Translations under genes and position numbers: made by a program | Assembly (NCBI RefSeq): GCF_001659605.2 | Contig: NC_035176.2 | Span: forward strand, 25,600,716 to 25,664,715 | Direction: 5' to 3' | Source of the DNA: Manihot esculenta | Taxonomy: Eukaryota; Streptophyta; Magnoliopsida; Malpighiales; Euphorbiaceae | Length of the DNA stretch: 64,000 bases | In this document: positions 34,720-46,844 of the stretch, one piece after another | How the letters are laid out: every line of letters begins with the position of its first letter | Position numbering within the stretch: position 1 is the first letter of the stretch | Notes under the pieces: model-generated | Databases searched by the model: none | Told to the model about the DNA's origin: nothing | Seen by the model: the letters and a program-made list of their open reading frames with translations, nothing else

Positions 34720-36370
34720 AATAAATAAAATTACACATCATTAAAAATATAAAAATATAATAAAAATAATAAGTATATATGAGTTTCCAAATAACTTTAA
34801 TAGTAAACTGATCCTAAAAGTGATTGATAAATATGGTATCAATTGTACTTTCAAAAAGTTCATTAAATAAATAAAATCAATTATTTGAATATTTATCTGC
34901 TAAAACTTTGTTGAAGGCAAATTCCCAAAGATTTCCAGACGAATTGGAAATGCCCAGCTTTGCGTGTGGGATACATTAGACGAAATGAAACAGATAAAGC
35001 GAGAGAGAAAAGTAGCTCATGGAATATAAATATCAAAATGAAACTCTTTAACTTTTTTTTTTTAATTTATAAGCTAAAATTATAATTCCATTTATAAAAT
35101 TAAAAATCTCCTATAAAAAATATTAATAAGGGACAAAATATAATATAAATAGTTAAAATTTAATACTAAATAGTTTTAAAAAAGAGGTTAGAAAATCAAG
35201 GCTCAAATAAATAGCAAAACGTCTCTTTTTCATCTTTAAAATAGACTAATTTTTATATAAGTCTAAATAAATTCCTTAACTATTAAAATAATTAAATTAA
35301 ATTTTTAAATTTTTAAAACTTTAAAATAAATTAAACATATTTTGAGATATATAAATCCTTCAAATTCTAAGCTATAATTGCTTTTATACATAGATAATGT
35401 TTTGTTCTATAATAATAAATACTATAATAAATATAATTATTGTTTCTAATTTATCTACTATGTCTTATAATTTTAAATAATTCATTAATATAAAAAATGA
35501 TATAATTTAAATAAAAAATAAAATCAAATTAGATAATAAATAATAAGAAACTATTCTAGTTATATAATGATACTAAAATTTAGGAATTAAAATATCATTT
35601 ATTTTATTTTTCTTTTTTAAATTATCAAACACATTAATTTAGTTATTTAAAAATCCGTCAACTGTAATTAATTATACTGAACCAAACACCTTCTAAATAT
35701 AATATATATAGTGAAAATTATAGATTTATAGATAGTTAAAATATAATGATTAAATAATTAAAAAAAATCAAACCTTAAATAAATTGACTAATTTTTTATA
35801 ATTAAAAAATTAAAGAATTTGATTTTAAAAAATCTATAATATTTAATTTAAAAATAAAAGTTAAATAATTAATTTTCTCAAAATGCATCGAGTTTCTAAT
35901 TATTTATAATAATATTTAACCCTACAATTTGACTCAGATTAAGTTGGATGACAAAATGTGTTATTCATAATTAATTAAGCAGTTGATTTTTTTTTTAACA
36001 TAATATTTTATAAATATTGGATTACAGTCTCAATTTCTAATTCTTGGAATTAATAATATTGTAGTAATAATAAATAAAATTCAAGAAAAAAAAAAATTCT
36101 GCCCAGGTGGAGTCTGATTCATAATATTAAAAAAAAAAAAAAAAAGTGCTCATTCATTCTTTTCTCACCATCATCCATGAAAGACATAAATAAATTATTT
36201 AAAGTTGAAGTAATATTGTTTTGACCCATGTGCACGCACGTGCTTTGCAATCTCCCTCTATATTCTCTTTTTTCTTTTATAAAAAATTATTATTATTATT
36301 TTGAATTTTTTTTCATAAATATGAGATTTTTTAAAATTTAATTAAATTTAGTTATTGTTAAATTAAACTG
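34720..36370. other. AT-rich intergenic DNA, no gene seen
   Basis: Nearly pure A/T sequence with homopolymers. Nothing coding on either strand. Confidence 0.65.
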
Positions 36371-36680
36371 TTAAGGGTACATTCGGTGAATTTAATTTTA
36401 AATTAAATTAGATCAAATAATTAAAAATAAATTTTAAATATTTATAAAAAATTAATAAATTAAACTAATTGATATAAATTAAATTAATTTCATTTATTCA
36501 ATTTAAATTGAATTTTACTTTTTAATTTTTTTTAATTTTTAATTTTTATTTTTAATATTTTAAAATTTAATTAAAATATTTTAATATTGATTAGAATTTC
36601 ATTTGTATGTATTATAAAAATAACGTATTGTTGAATAATTGATTTAATTTGAGTTTACTGAATTTTTTTCATTTAAAATT
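36371..36680. repeat. Possible partial MITE relic beside the next copy
   Basis: It begins GGGTACATTCGGTGAATTT, similar to the family tip GGGTGAGCATTCGG, and continues in the same word order as the 36681 copy for about 250 bp with strong decay. Confidence 0.35.
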
Positions 36681-37246
36681 AAAGACGAGTATTCGGATTA
36701 TTGAATTTAAAATTAAATAAAACTGAATAAATAAAAAATTAAAATTTTAGTATTTATGAAACTGAAATAGAATTAATTTTGATCAGAAAACAAATCGAAT
36801 CGATCGGTCTGATTCAATTTGATTCAATTCAATTTAATCGGTTTAAATTTTTAATAAATTTGATGTTTAGTATTTATGAAACTGAAATCAAACTAATTTT
36901 GATCAGAAAGTAAATTGAATCGACCGATCTGATTCAATTTAATTCAGTTTGATTTGATCGATTTAAATTTTTAATAATTTTTTTATTTTTTACACTTTAT
37001 TTTTAATATTTTAAAATTTAATTAAAATATTTTAATCTAATCTCTCTGTAATAATATACTATTATAATTAATCGATTCAATTTAATTTTTTTAATTTTTT
37101 TATCAAAACTAAATCGAATTAAAATAATTAAAAATTTTAAAATTAAAAATCTAACTAAATTGAAATAAATAAAAAATTAAATTAAAATTTAAATTAATTC
37201 AGTTTGATCGATTTTTTTGATTTGAATCGAATACTGCTTAATACTC
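36681..37246. repeat. Degenerate hAT-like MITE, inverse orientation, with internal duplication
   Basis: It matches the reverse complement of the MITE at 63028-63472 from tip (AAGACGAGTATTCGG) to tip (TCGAATACTGCTTAATACTC). A roughly 130-bp internal block (TTTAGTATTTATGAAACTGAA ... GGTTTAAATTTTTAATAA) is present twice, near 36737 and 36866. CpG sites of the younger copy are mostly TG/CA or lost here. Confidence 0.65.
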
Positions 37247-38040
37247 ATTAAAATCAAGTGGAACATAAATAATTAAATTTTTAAAATTTATAATTAAATT
37301 AAACTACAATTTAACATAATAATAAGTATATCAAAATAAATAAATATGAGAGATTTTATATTACCTTTCACAATTCCATTTAAAAAAAAACTAAATTAAA
37401 CTAAAAAATTAAAATTTTAAATTAATTAATTATTTTAATTTGTACGGAATATCCTTCCTTTCCCTGGTTAAATGCATTTGGGGTAGTTGGAGACAGCTAA
37501 GAGTTGTTGATGAAAGTGGATTAACGTTAATCAAGGATCCGTTTGTGGTCTTAATTGAGGATTAACACTTTATTATCAAACCCACCAAAAGGTTGATTGC
37601 AGCTAAAGGGTTAAAAGAAATGCCTTAAACAAGGGGGAAAAACAAAAAAAGTTAACCAGTTATGAGTTTGGTAACTCAATCATTAAAAACATGCTCACCT
37701 TCATCACAAGTAAAACATTGATTTCCCTTTGTTTTTTTTTATAAATTCTTGAAAATAACAGGTAAACGCCTTTAGGCGTGGTCATCACCTTGGCAAGAGA
37801 AGTAGAAGATCTCTATTTTGTAAACTAATTTCTTCCATGGGAACAGTTGACTCCCTACCTAACCTATAAATACCTTACTACACACTTAGAAACATTTTTT
37901 TTCAAAAAAAAAAAAGAATTATTTCATTATTCTTAACAGTGAAATATAAGCAAACATTAAAAAAATTATGTATGCAAAACAAAATTTGATAAAAATTACC
38001 TGCATTTGAAAAATAATAAAATAGAGATATTAATTTCATG
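37247..38040. other. Intergenic, with a promoter-like patch
   Basis: Around 37750-37910 the sequence is less AT-rich and has CTATAAATACC (37864) followed by a possible leader. No coding sequence follows, so a gene cannot be supported. Confidence 0.45.
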
Positions 38041-38726
38041 GGAGATTTACTATTTAATATCTGGATATTACCATTATTAACAAGTCAGTTCTTATATTTT
38101 CAGAAATCTATTAAAATATTTTTATATTTTCTCCCCGTTAATAAAATAAACTTTTCGTCATCCCTTTTATTAAAAATGAATGAGAGATAAAAAAAAAAAA
38201 AATTTTAAACTCAATTTTACCTTCAATAAAACTTTTTTTTTATTTAGTTATTGAGTATTGTCATTATTAACAAATCAGTTTTTATATTTTTAAAAATCTA
38301 TTAAAATATCTTTATTTTTTTCAGATATATTAAAATGTTCTTATCTTTTTTCAAATCTATTAGAACGCTCTTATCATTTTTCTCCATCAACGAATAATCA
38401 CTCCTCCTCAAAAAAACAAAGAAGAAAAAAAATAAAGAAAAAAAAGAAAAAAAGAAAGAGAAAGAGGAGGAGAAAATGGAGGGTACTTTAATCTTTTACT
38501 ATATTTTTTATGGTAAAAATAAATGAAATAACTATTTTATTGATGAAAAGAAAATATAATAACGTTTTAATAATTTAATTTTTTTACTATATTTTTAACG
38601 ACAGAAATAAGCAGAAATATTATTTCGTTAATAAAAAAAAAATCAACATGTTTTAATAAATTTCTAAAAATACAAAAATTGACTTATTAATAATGGTAAT
38701 ATTCAGAAATTAAATTATAAATCTCC
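38041..38726. mobile_element. Second long-TIR element family (MITE-like)
   Basis: Left arm GGAGATTTACTATTTAAT then GGATATTACCATTATTAA, then CAGAAATCTATTAAAATAT; the right arm reversed reads GGAGATTTATAATTTAAT, GAATATTACCATTATTAA and TAGAAATTTATTAAAACAT. The arms are about 100 bp. Flanks TTAATTTC/TTAATTTA are a weak duplication candidate. The interior has an internal repeat of the left arm (about 38250-38310) and an A/G-rich tract, no protein. Confidence 0.7.
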
Positions 38727-38817
38727 TTAATTTATACTCATACACTTAATTTGACGGTAAATACATCTAAATAAATTTAAAAAATCTCAAATTTTACTCT
38801 TCAATCCTCCTATTCCC

Positions 38818-38820
<3 letters not shown>

Positions 38821-38850
<30 letters not shown>
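38821..38850 (+). repeat. Poly-A tract of about 30 bases
   Basis: An uninterrupted run of A preceded by T-rich/C-rich DNA. Either a simple repeat or the tail of an old retroposed copy; no target duplication recognised. Confidence 0.8.
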
Positions 38851-41800
38851 CATCTCCTCAGTTTCATTGATACTTAAAAATCTATATTAAAATGACATTC
38901 ATTTGACACATGCTCGTACAGAGTCCAAAACTAAACTGCGGGCCATCGACTTCTCTTGACGGGCCGTGCGTTGGATTCATTACACTTGAGAAAAATAATT
39001 AATTAATTATCAAAAAATTCTATACTTTATAATTTTTTTAAATTAATTATCAAAAAATTCTATACTTTACAATTTTATTTTAATAATTAATTTAAATCTA
39101 CCTTTTAACTTTTTAAAAAATATACCTAATTATTAAAATTTTCATTAACCCACCAACAGAAATATCATATCAATATTATATTATCACCGCGTTAATCACA
39201 ACATCATCATAATATTTTATAATTTTTTATAATTCTAATTATATTTTAAAAATAATTAATTGTATTTTATATTTTAAAAATTTTCACCAATTACATTAAG
39301 CCGTTAAAAAATCACTAATTTAAAATTTATATTTAAATTCAATTTCTTATTTAATTGGATATTATATTTTTAATATTTTGTAATAACAAAATACTATTTT
39401 TCTAGTAAAATATTGTTTTTATAATTTTAGAGTACTATTAAAAATTCTTTACTATTAATGTTGTAGTATTTTTTGTTTTATTAAAATAGTAAATAATCAT
39501 TATTATAAAAAATATTTTTAATTTTGGATGGGCTTGCTGTACAGGGGCCTCTTTTTTTGAGGCTTGGGTTAAGCTATGGAATTAAATTATTTTAAATTCA
39601 AATGGAATCAAAGTTAAATAAAAGCTTAAATACCTTAAAAATAAAAAATTATAGTACTTTTTATTAATTTTAGTTAATTATTTTTTTTATTAATTTTAGT
39701 TTAATTTAAAATTTTGAAATTAATTTTATTTTATGGTCAAAATTGATAGTGAGAATTATTGATATGGTAATTAATATGCTATAAATATTAATATTTCATT
39801 CGATATTGCTGATGCCGTTAAAAATTAAAATTAAAATTTTTTTATATTTATTAATTATAATTTAATTTTAAATTATTGTTTTAATTATAATCGATCGATT
39901 ATTTTTTACCTAAATTATTGAAAATTAATATTTTCTTACTCAGTATAATAAAAAATTAATATATTTATTTATTTTATTTAGTATAATTTATAAAAAAGTT
40001 TTCTTTTTATATCATATTATATTTCTCAATGTATTTATAAATAGTATTTGTGAAATAAATATAATATTTTAAAATTAAAAATATTATATTATTTAAAGCA
40101 GTGTTGGACATAATTTTTAATTTTTTTTAAATTAATTATTTTTCTTTAAAATTTGAGTAAAGATACATAATTAATATTTTTAAAATATGAAATATTTTTT
40201 AAATTTTAGTGTAAATTGTAATTAATTTTTATAGTAACAGAAAAATATCAAAATAAATGTATATAAAATTGTTTTTAATATTTTTATTTTTTTATTTTCT
40301 AAAAAAATGATAACCATTATTTATTTTATATTATTCTAGTTATTTGTTGTTATTTATTATATTTTATATATGTATTTTTTTTTCAAAAATATTACTTGCT
40401 ACAGTGATAATTTTAAATATTTCATAAAAAATAGAAGAAATTGTAATAATTAATTAATACATATTTTACTTAAAAATAAAAATTAATTAGAGACATTATA
40501 TTAGAATTGAGTTGTACCAACATAAATAATTCATTACGTAGTGATAAATTATATTTACTTAATTTGCTTAGTATAATATATATAAAATAAATAAACATAT
40601 TAAATTTTTATTGTATTTAATAATAAAATATTAATTTTAATTAATTTAAGTTAAAATAATAAAAAATTAGACTATAATTAATAAAAATTTAAAAAATTTT
40701 AATTTCTTTTATTATAAAATTTTTATGATGATTAAAATAGTAACATTCATACTACACTGATTTCAATTTTAACTATAACTAAAATTAGTATTAAAATTAA
40801 ATTAGACTAAAATTGATAAAAGAAATTAATTAAAATTGATAAAAGATTTAAATTTTTTAAACATTTATATAATTATATAAAAAAGTTTTTTTTTTATCTG
40901 TACTTATCTCCGATTTTTTTTTATTTGATTTTTGTTTTTATTTTATCTGTTGATTGTAGTGCTAAGCTTTTCAATATTAATTTTGGCAAAGAACCAATTA
41001 GTCTAGATGCAACCTTATTTGGCATAATTTATTTTTAAAGAAAAGAATTATAGTTTTTTTTATAAAATCTTGTAAGAATTTTATTTTTTTTAAATGAAAG
41101 TTTTTAAAATTAAAAAAATTAAATTATTTTCTTTTAAATAAAAAATATTAAAAAATTAATTCAATTAAATTTTTATGAAATTTTTTATTTCAAACAAAAG
41201 ATTTTAAAGATATATTCACCCATTTTGAAAACTAATTAACCCACCATAGTAACAAATTGATTTCGACCTATGGCATATATCATGCACAAATTTAGTTAGC
41301 CATAAACAAAATCTTTTTTTTTTTTAAGTTATACCGATAGCTTTCTCAAACTCGATAGAGTCTCTTTTGTCGAATTCTGTCATATTATAGAGTTAGAGTT
41401 TAAAATTCGTCCATTTAATTTACTGCTAGTCGATTTTTTCATATCTGAATAGTTTCTCTTTCGGCCAATTTATGGTTTTCTCTCCGGCTGAATTAGGTAT
41501 AAATAGATTTTTGAGTTGTTTTTTTATAAGTAAATTACCACCATATTCTGAGATTTAATTTGACTAATTAAAAATATCATTATATTTTTATTATTATATA
41601 AAAAAATTCTTATTATTTGATTTCGTTAACGAGTAAGGCACCCATCCAATTAGACATTAGAAAAAATTTGATTACCCTTAAGTGTATTATAAGCTTTTGA
41701 GTTCTCTAAATAGGTTTTAATTACATTAGAATCTAAGTTCATTGTCCAACTAGAAGTATCCATTAGAAAAAAAAAATGTTATGAAGGACTTGCATGATTG

Positions 41801-42430
41801 AAATGGAAGTTTTTTAATGTAATTTATATACAAGATATTAGCAGTTAGTAGTGAATCTGTCTTTTGCACTAGAATCCCTGACATACTTCTCTCTTCTTGC
41901 TCTTCAAAAGAGTAAAGGGGTGATATATTATTAGCCATGCATGCACATGAAATTCAAGTCTGCTATGACAACTAAGTAATCATATTTGATTGCATTTGCA
42001 CCAATCTCTGCAATATATTTTTCTTTTTGACAAAAAGTGCCATACCAGCTGGTAGAACTACTACACTACTCATCTTACTTGATCTCAGAGCTTGGTTTAT
42101 GTAGTCATCCAATTGTATTTAATTTTTTTTTTTATATTATTTGTGGTATCTTTACGCATGAGAGGTAAACCTCATTCTCTTTTGATTGCTTCTATTGTTC
42201 TTATTTGGTTTTGGTTGTGTATATTGTGTTTGAAGATATTGTAGTTTAGATCCTTTTGGTTGTTGGAAAACTCCATCGAAGAGGGTTTTAAGCTTGCAAC
42301 GATTTTGAGAAGGTCCCAAAACTTTTTCAAACTTAAAATCAAATGTTTATATAATTTAAAAAAGTTACTAGAAATACCTCTAAATTGCAAAATATCAAGT
42401 TTGAATCCTTAGTCATGCCAATAATATAAA
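38851..42430. other. AT-rich intergenic DNA, no gene seen
   Basis: It includes a 41-bp tandem duplication AATTAATTATCAAAAAATTC... (about 38998-39080). Short frames at 41750 and 42172 (62 and 72 codons) have no recognisable content. Confidence 0.6.
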
Positions 42431-42459
42431 ATAACAATTATAATAATGATGACCGAAGA

Positions 42460-43070
42460 TATGAGATGGATTCAATGGGATGAATACGCATGGACAAAAG
42501 ATTTAATTTCATGAAGAAGTTAATAGATTTGGATGGGTTGTTGAAAGTTAATAATATTGAAACCCGATTCGTGGAGATTTAGGTTCAGAGAATGATTTGT
42601 GTCTATCGTATATCGATGAAGCTGGTAAAAAATATATCCTCAAATGTGTTGGTTCAGGGGTATTTATATCCCGATCATCTTAATACGTTCTGGCTGACAT
42701 CTCCTCTGATTGGATAATAGCGTGTCGTGGTAGATATATCAAGCAGCTCATTAATGGTAGATAGTCGGTCAATAAATATTGAGCCGATTAGTCCATGCCT
42801 TATCTATCATACATGTCATGTCTGTCAGCCTTATCGCACACGCAGTCATGACCCTAGCGAGATCTTGTCTATTTCAATGAGGTCTGCTTTTTAACTCTGA
42901 ACTTTGAAGTGATCAACTTGCCTAGTTTGGACAATAATAAGATTGCAGTGCTGGAATTTTATCTTTATATCTTTAAGATCAGACTTTCCAATACTCGATT
43001 GGCTCAAACGAAATAATGCGTAGAGTTTATCCTGTATTCATATACCGCAATCTTAATGGTCCGTTATTAT
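42460..43070 (-). repeat. Possible LTR-like fragment
   Basis: A moderately GC-rich block in AT-rich DNA. On minus it has GGGATATAAATACCCC (plus about 42656-42672), a TATA-type promoter followed by a leader-like stretch to about 42540. Composition resembles decayed Gypsy LTRs, but no partner copy or duplication is found. Confidence 0.35.
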
Positions 43071-46000
43071 TATGTTATCTAATAAATTAAAGTTTAACGG
43101 CACAATTTTAATAATTTTTTTAGGGTATTTTATAGTCAAATTCACTTACAAATTTTAAAGATAAGTTGATACGTTTATTTATAACTAATTTTTCATTTTA
43201 GTACTTATAAACACTAAATTTATAAATTAATTTAATCAATTAATTTATTATATTATTATCATTTAATTTTAAAACTTCACTAAATATTTTATTTAATATT
43301 TATTTTATTAATTTTAAGAATAAATATATTTATACAAACATGTTAACTGCTTACCAGTCACTTATAATAATTTCAACTAAATACAAATTTACTTAAAATT
43401 TCAAATGATTACGACTTTCAAAAAGCTTATAAACTAATTTTTCCTAATTTATTCTCTCAACTATTAAATATTAGTAAAAATACTAATATTTTATTACTTA
43501 AATTAATTATTTCCAAAATTGTGCAGCTAGGCTTTATATTTGTATGCATCTTTACGTCTCCTCTCTAAAACGGCAATTCCTATCTCAATGATAAGCCTTG
43601 AGGAGAATATCTCATATCTTGTGGGTCTTCATAAATAAGATAAAACACATTGATTGACAAGTGTTGGGTGCAATGGTAAGATTTACTACATTCTCAAATA
43701 AAAAATTCAAGTTCAATCCTTAGAAACATTTGAATTCGAATTATACATTTGAGAGCATATGGGATCTTATCATCAAGACACTCACATAGGTGATGGGTTG
43801 TGCATTAATATATGTCCTAATCACAGGCTGTCCACTAAGGCTCTATATGAATGGAAGTAATGAACCATTTTGGAACAAGTCAGCAAACTTATGTTCTAAA
43901 ACTTTAAAAAAAAAAAAATACATTTAATATAGAGTTGATGTTAAAAGGCTTTAACAGCCCATGTGATCATGATCTAAGTAGGCCCATTTGTTTTTGTATC
44001 TTTAGGATGATGATTGTGATGATCATCATCATCATGGTGATGGAAAATTACAAGTGTTTTTAGTATCATGGGAGAAGAGTGTGACAATCCCAAATATTAA
44101 TTGCAGACCGTATGATCTAAGCCTTAATACAGTGAAAATAATGGAAAATTCAATGGCTTTGCATATGTCTAGTTATTGTTTGAGAAAATGACCCAAAGAG
44201 CTTTGCTTTCTAGAGAAATCCTCAGCCTCTCCTTTTTGGCCTTTATGCGGCATAGTTTCACTTATTTTTAATTCAAAATTTTTATTTTAATTTGTAGTAA
44301 AATAATATTTTATCATTAATAAAATAATAATAATTTTCAAACGTCATTAAAAATAAAATATAATAATTAATTAAAAAAATTAAAACATTTCGTGATATTA
44401 TAAATATTATTTTAAAATAAATTAAATTATAAATTTGAAAATAAAAATTTGATAAAATCACAAGTTTCATCTTTTGGTACTTTCCAATATATAATAAAAG
44501 ATATGAATGCATTACTTGTTTTTTCAAATGTTATTATGTGTAATGATGCCATTTGTCACTGCCTTTCATCAGACGGCATCTTTTATTTTATTTTATTGAA
44601 AATCCCTACATGGGACATTATTCTTTTATGGAATTTTTTTACCAATTCCAACAATAATAGCCAAGCAGGGAAATTCATATATATAATCTACTCCTCCAAT
44701 CAAGTTTGGCTTTTCTTAAGACTCCAACTATTATAAGTTTCTGTTTTTATATTTCCTTTTTTTTTTTTATTGAAGATCCAATATATATTTAATATTTTTT
44801 AATTCTAAAAAAATTACTATTTAATTTATATGATACGAAAAATTTACTAGTTAATTTTTTAATTTTTAAAAATATATTAAAATATTTTTAAAATTTAGTA
44901 ATTTTTTTATAAAAATTAAATAATAAATACCCTTTAATTTAAGTATTCAATAGTGGAGTATGCAGTGGTCACCACCAAGAAAAAACTAATAGTTCACCCT
45001 TCCTCTCTTTTTCTGTTTTTTTTTTTTTTTTTTAAATATGAAGTTTTTCTTGGTATATGTATGGACAAAAGTGTAGCATCCCCATAAGTGAATTGAATTC
45101 AATTCTTATGGGTATGAAGCAGATTCTAAGAATAGGAGTGGGTGAGGAATAGAAAAATGGGTGCAGAAAATCAGCTGTTGCAGACCTCATAGTTAAGCCC
45201 ATGATGACTCTGTAAGTTCCACATCAAAGGAGAACTTTGTTTGGGAATAAACTTGTACCTCTTTGCCTTTAAATTGGCCAACAACAACAGCACAGAAACA
45301 CACAATTTTATAGGGGATGGGACTAGGAATTTCCAGTGCAAACTTATACTAAAAGGATTATTATATGAAAATTTTATAATAATAGAGGAATATGCTAAGT
45401 TATTGAACGTTTGGTTTGTGATAAGGTCTTGTGAAAATAACGTTGCTATTGAACTTGGCAGCTAAGTAAATAAGAATGTTTGGGAGGTGAGAAAGTGGGG
45501 AAAACTATTTTAGAAGGAAAATGCTAATAGAAGCTTACGGATGAGATGATCAGAAGTGGGAAAGCAAGAAAGGGTTTTTTTTTAAAAAAAAAGGGTGTTG
45601 CAGCTTTTTAACAAGAAATAAAATTCAAAAGCTAAGGAAAAATTAATATAACTAACAAAAGCGATAGTCGATAGCACTAGCCATTGATATAATTAAAGAA
45701 AGTTCCAGGAGAAGGAACAATCTTAAAGAGATCTCTTTCTCCAATTTAACTTCACCTTTTTAAGCTTTTCATGACTCGTGTCTGCCATTAAAGCTCACAG
45801 GGTTTCAATTCAAATTTTCAAACCCACGCTAATCTAATCAGAAGAAAAGAATCTATCACCCACCAGTCAAGGGGCCCTTCTGGGCTCCATCAATAAGATC
45901 TTTATTACAATCTTGCTTGCCAAGATCGAAAATTTTCTCTATGGATAACCAGAAATTTTTCATTTTCTTTTTCTACCCAATTCCCTGCAGAAGCTGGAAA

Positions 46001-46500
46001 CTAGATGTTCAATGGCAAAATTTGAGAAACTGAAATGAGAAGATGAGTGTGGATGTGATCATCATAAAGCATATAGATTCCCAATTCAGAGAACCCACCC
46101 AGACAAATTTCCATACTGAATCTAAAGAAATGGCAGATAAGCAAGCATATTGAATCGTATGGATTCCGACATAAACAAGATTCAACACAGAACATTGTAT
46201 GATTCTTTCCTTTCCGGGGTAATTATTAATAAGATTTAAATCAAGAACATCATAAAACAAATTAGCCAAAACACAATTGCATCATTGTCCGTTCTCAAGT
46301 CTAACAGAACAGAAAAAAAAATGAGGAGGAGGAGACTGAATTCTGCAAATCAATACAAATGAAATGTTCAAGATTATACTATAAAATTAGAAAGAAATAA
46401 AGAAGCAAAAGAACAAAAGTATATTAAAAAGAAAATAAAACCCCGAAACCAGCAGCAGCCATAGCTCTGATTATGGACTATACATACAACTTTCTCTGCA
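43071..46500. other. Intergenic DNA, no gene seen
   Basis: AT-rich. 44790-44940 repeats the MITE wording seen at 58977. An imperfect palindrome centred on GAATTC lies at 45080-45111 (arms CCCATAAG/CTTATGGG). Frames up to 95 codons are scattered and unrecognised. Confidence 0.55.
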
Positions 46501-46844
46501 AACCTACTCTTTCTCTGCCAATTTTTTTTTTATTTATTTTTGATACTCAAATATCTCATAGCAATCCGAATAAATATGGAGACACTATCTCCTCTTACCT
46601 CTCTATCTTGTTCTCTGCATTTCTTAAACAATAATGCGATAATGCTCGTCCCCATAGACCATTTCTTGGGGAGGATGAATCATAAAAAATGTGCAGACCC
46701 TTTATCAAATCTTCTCCTTAGGATCCTTCCTCTGCGAGAAATGAGAATTCCCCATAGAGAAGAAGCCTTCATGCCAAATTTGTAAAAATCCTTTTTTTTT
46801 TCTCGGTTTGATGAAAGGTTAGAGGAGGTAAATTCTCAAAAGAA
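46500..46844 (-). other. Probable 3' UTR of the LRR-extensin gene
   Basis: Non-coding pyrimidine-rich sequence directly after the stop codon at 46845-46847. The polyadenylation site cannot be fixed. Confidence 0.35.

Noticed and set aside
38041..41300. Possible CRISPR-like or regularly spaced repeats in AT-rich DNA
   Set aside because: Repeats are irregular, AT-driven and fit TIR elements or simple duplications; this is a plant nuclear sequence.
45080..45111. Palindrome centred on GAATTC as a hairpin RNA or microRNA precursor
   Set aside because: Arms are too short (about 8-14 bp), with no extended foldback.
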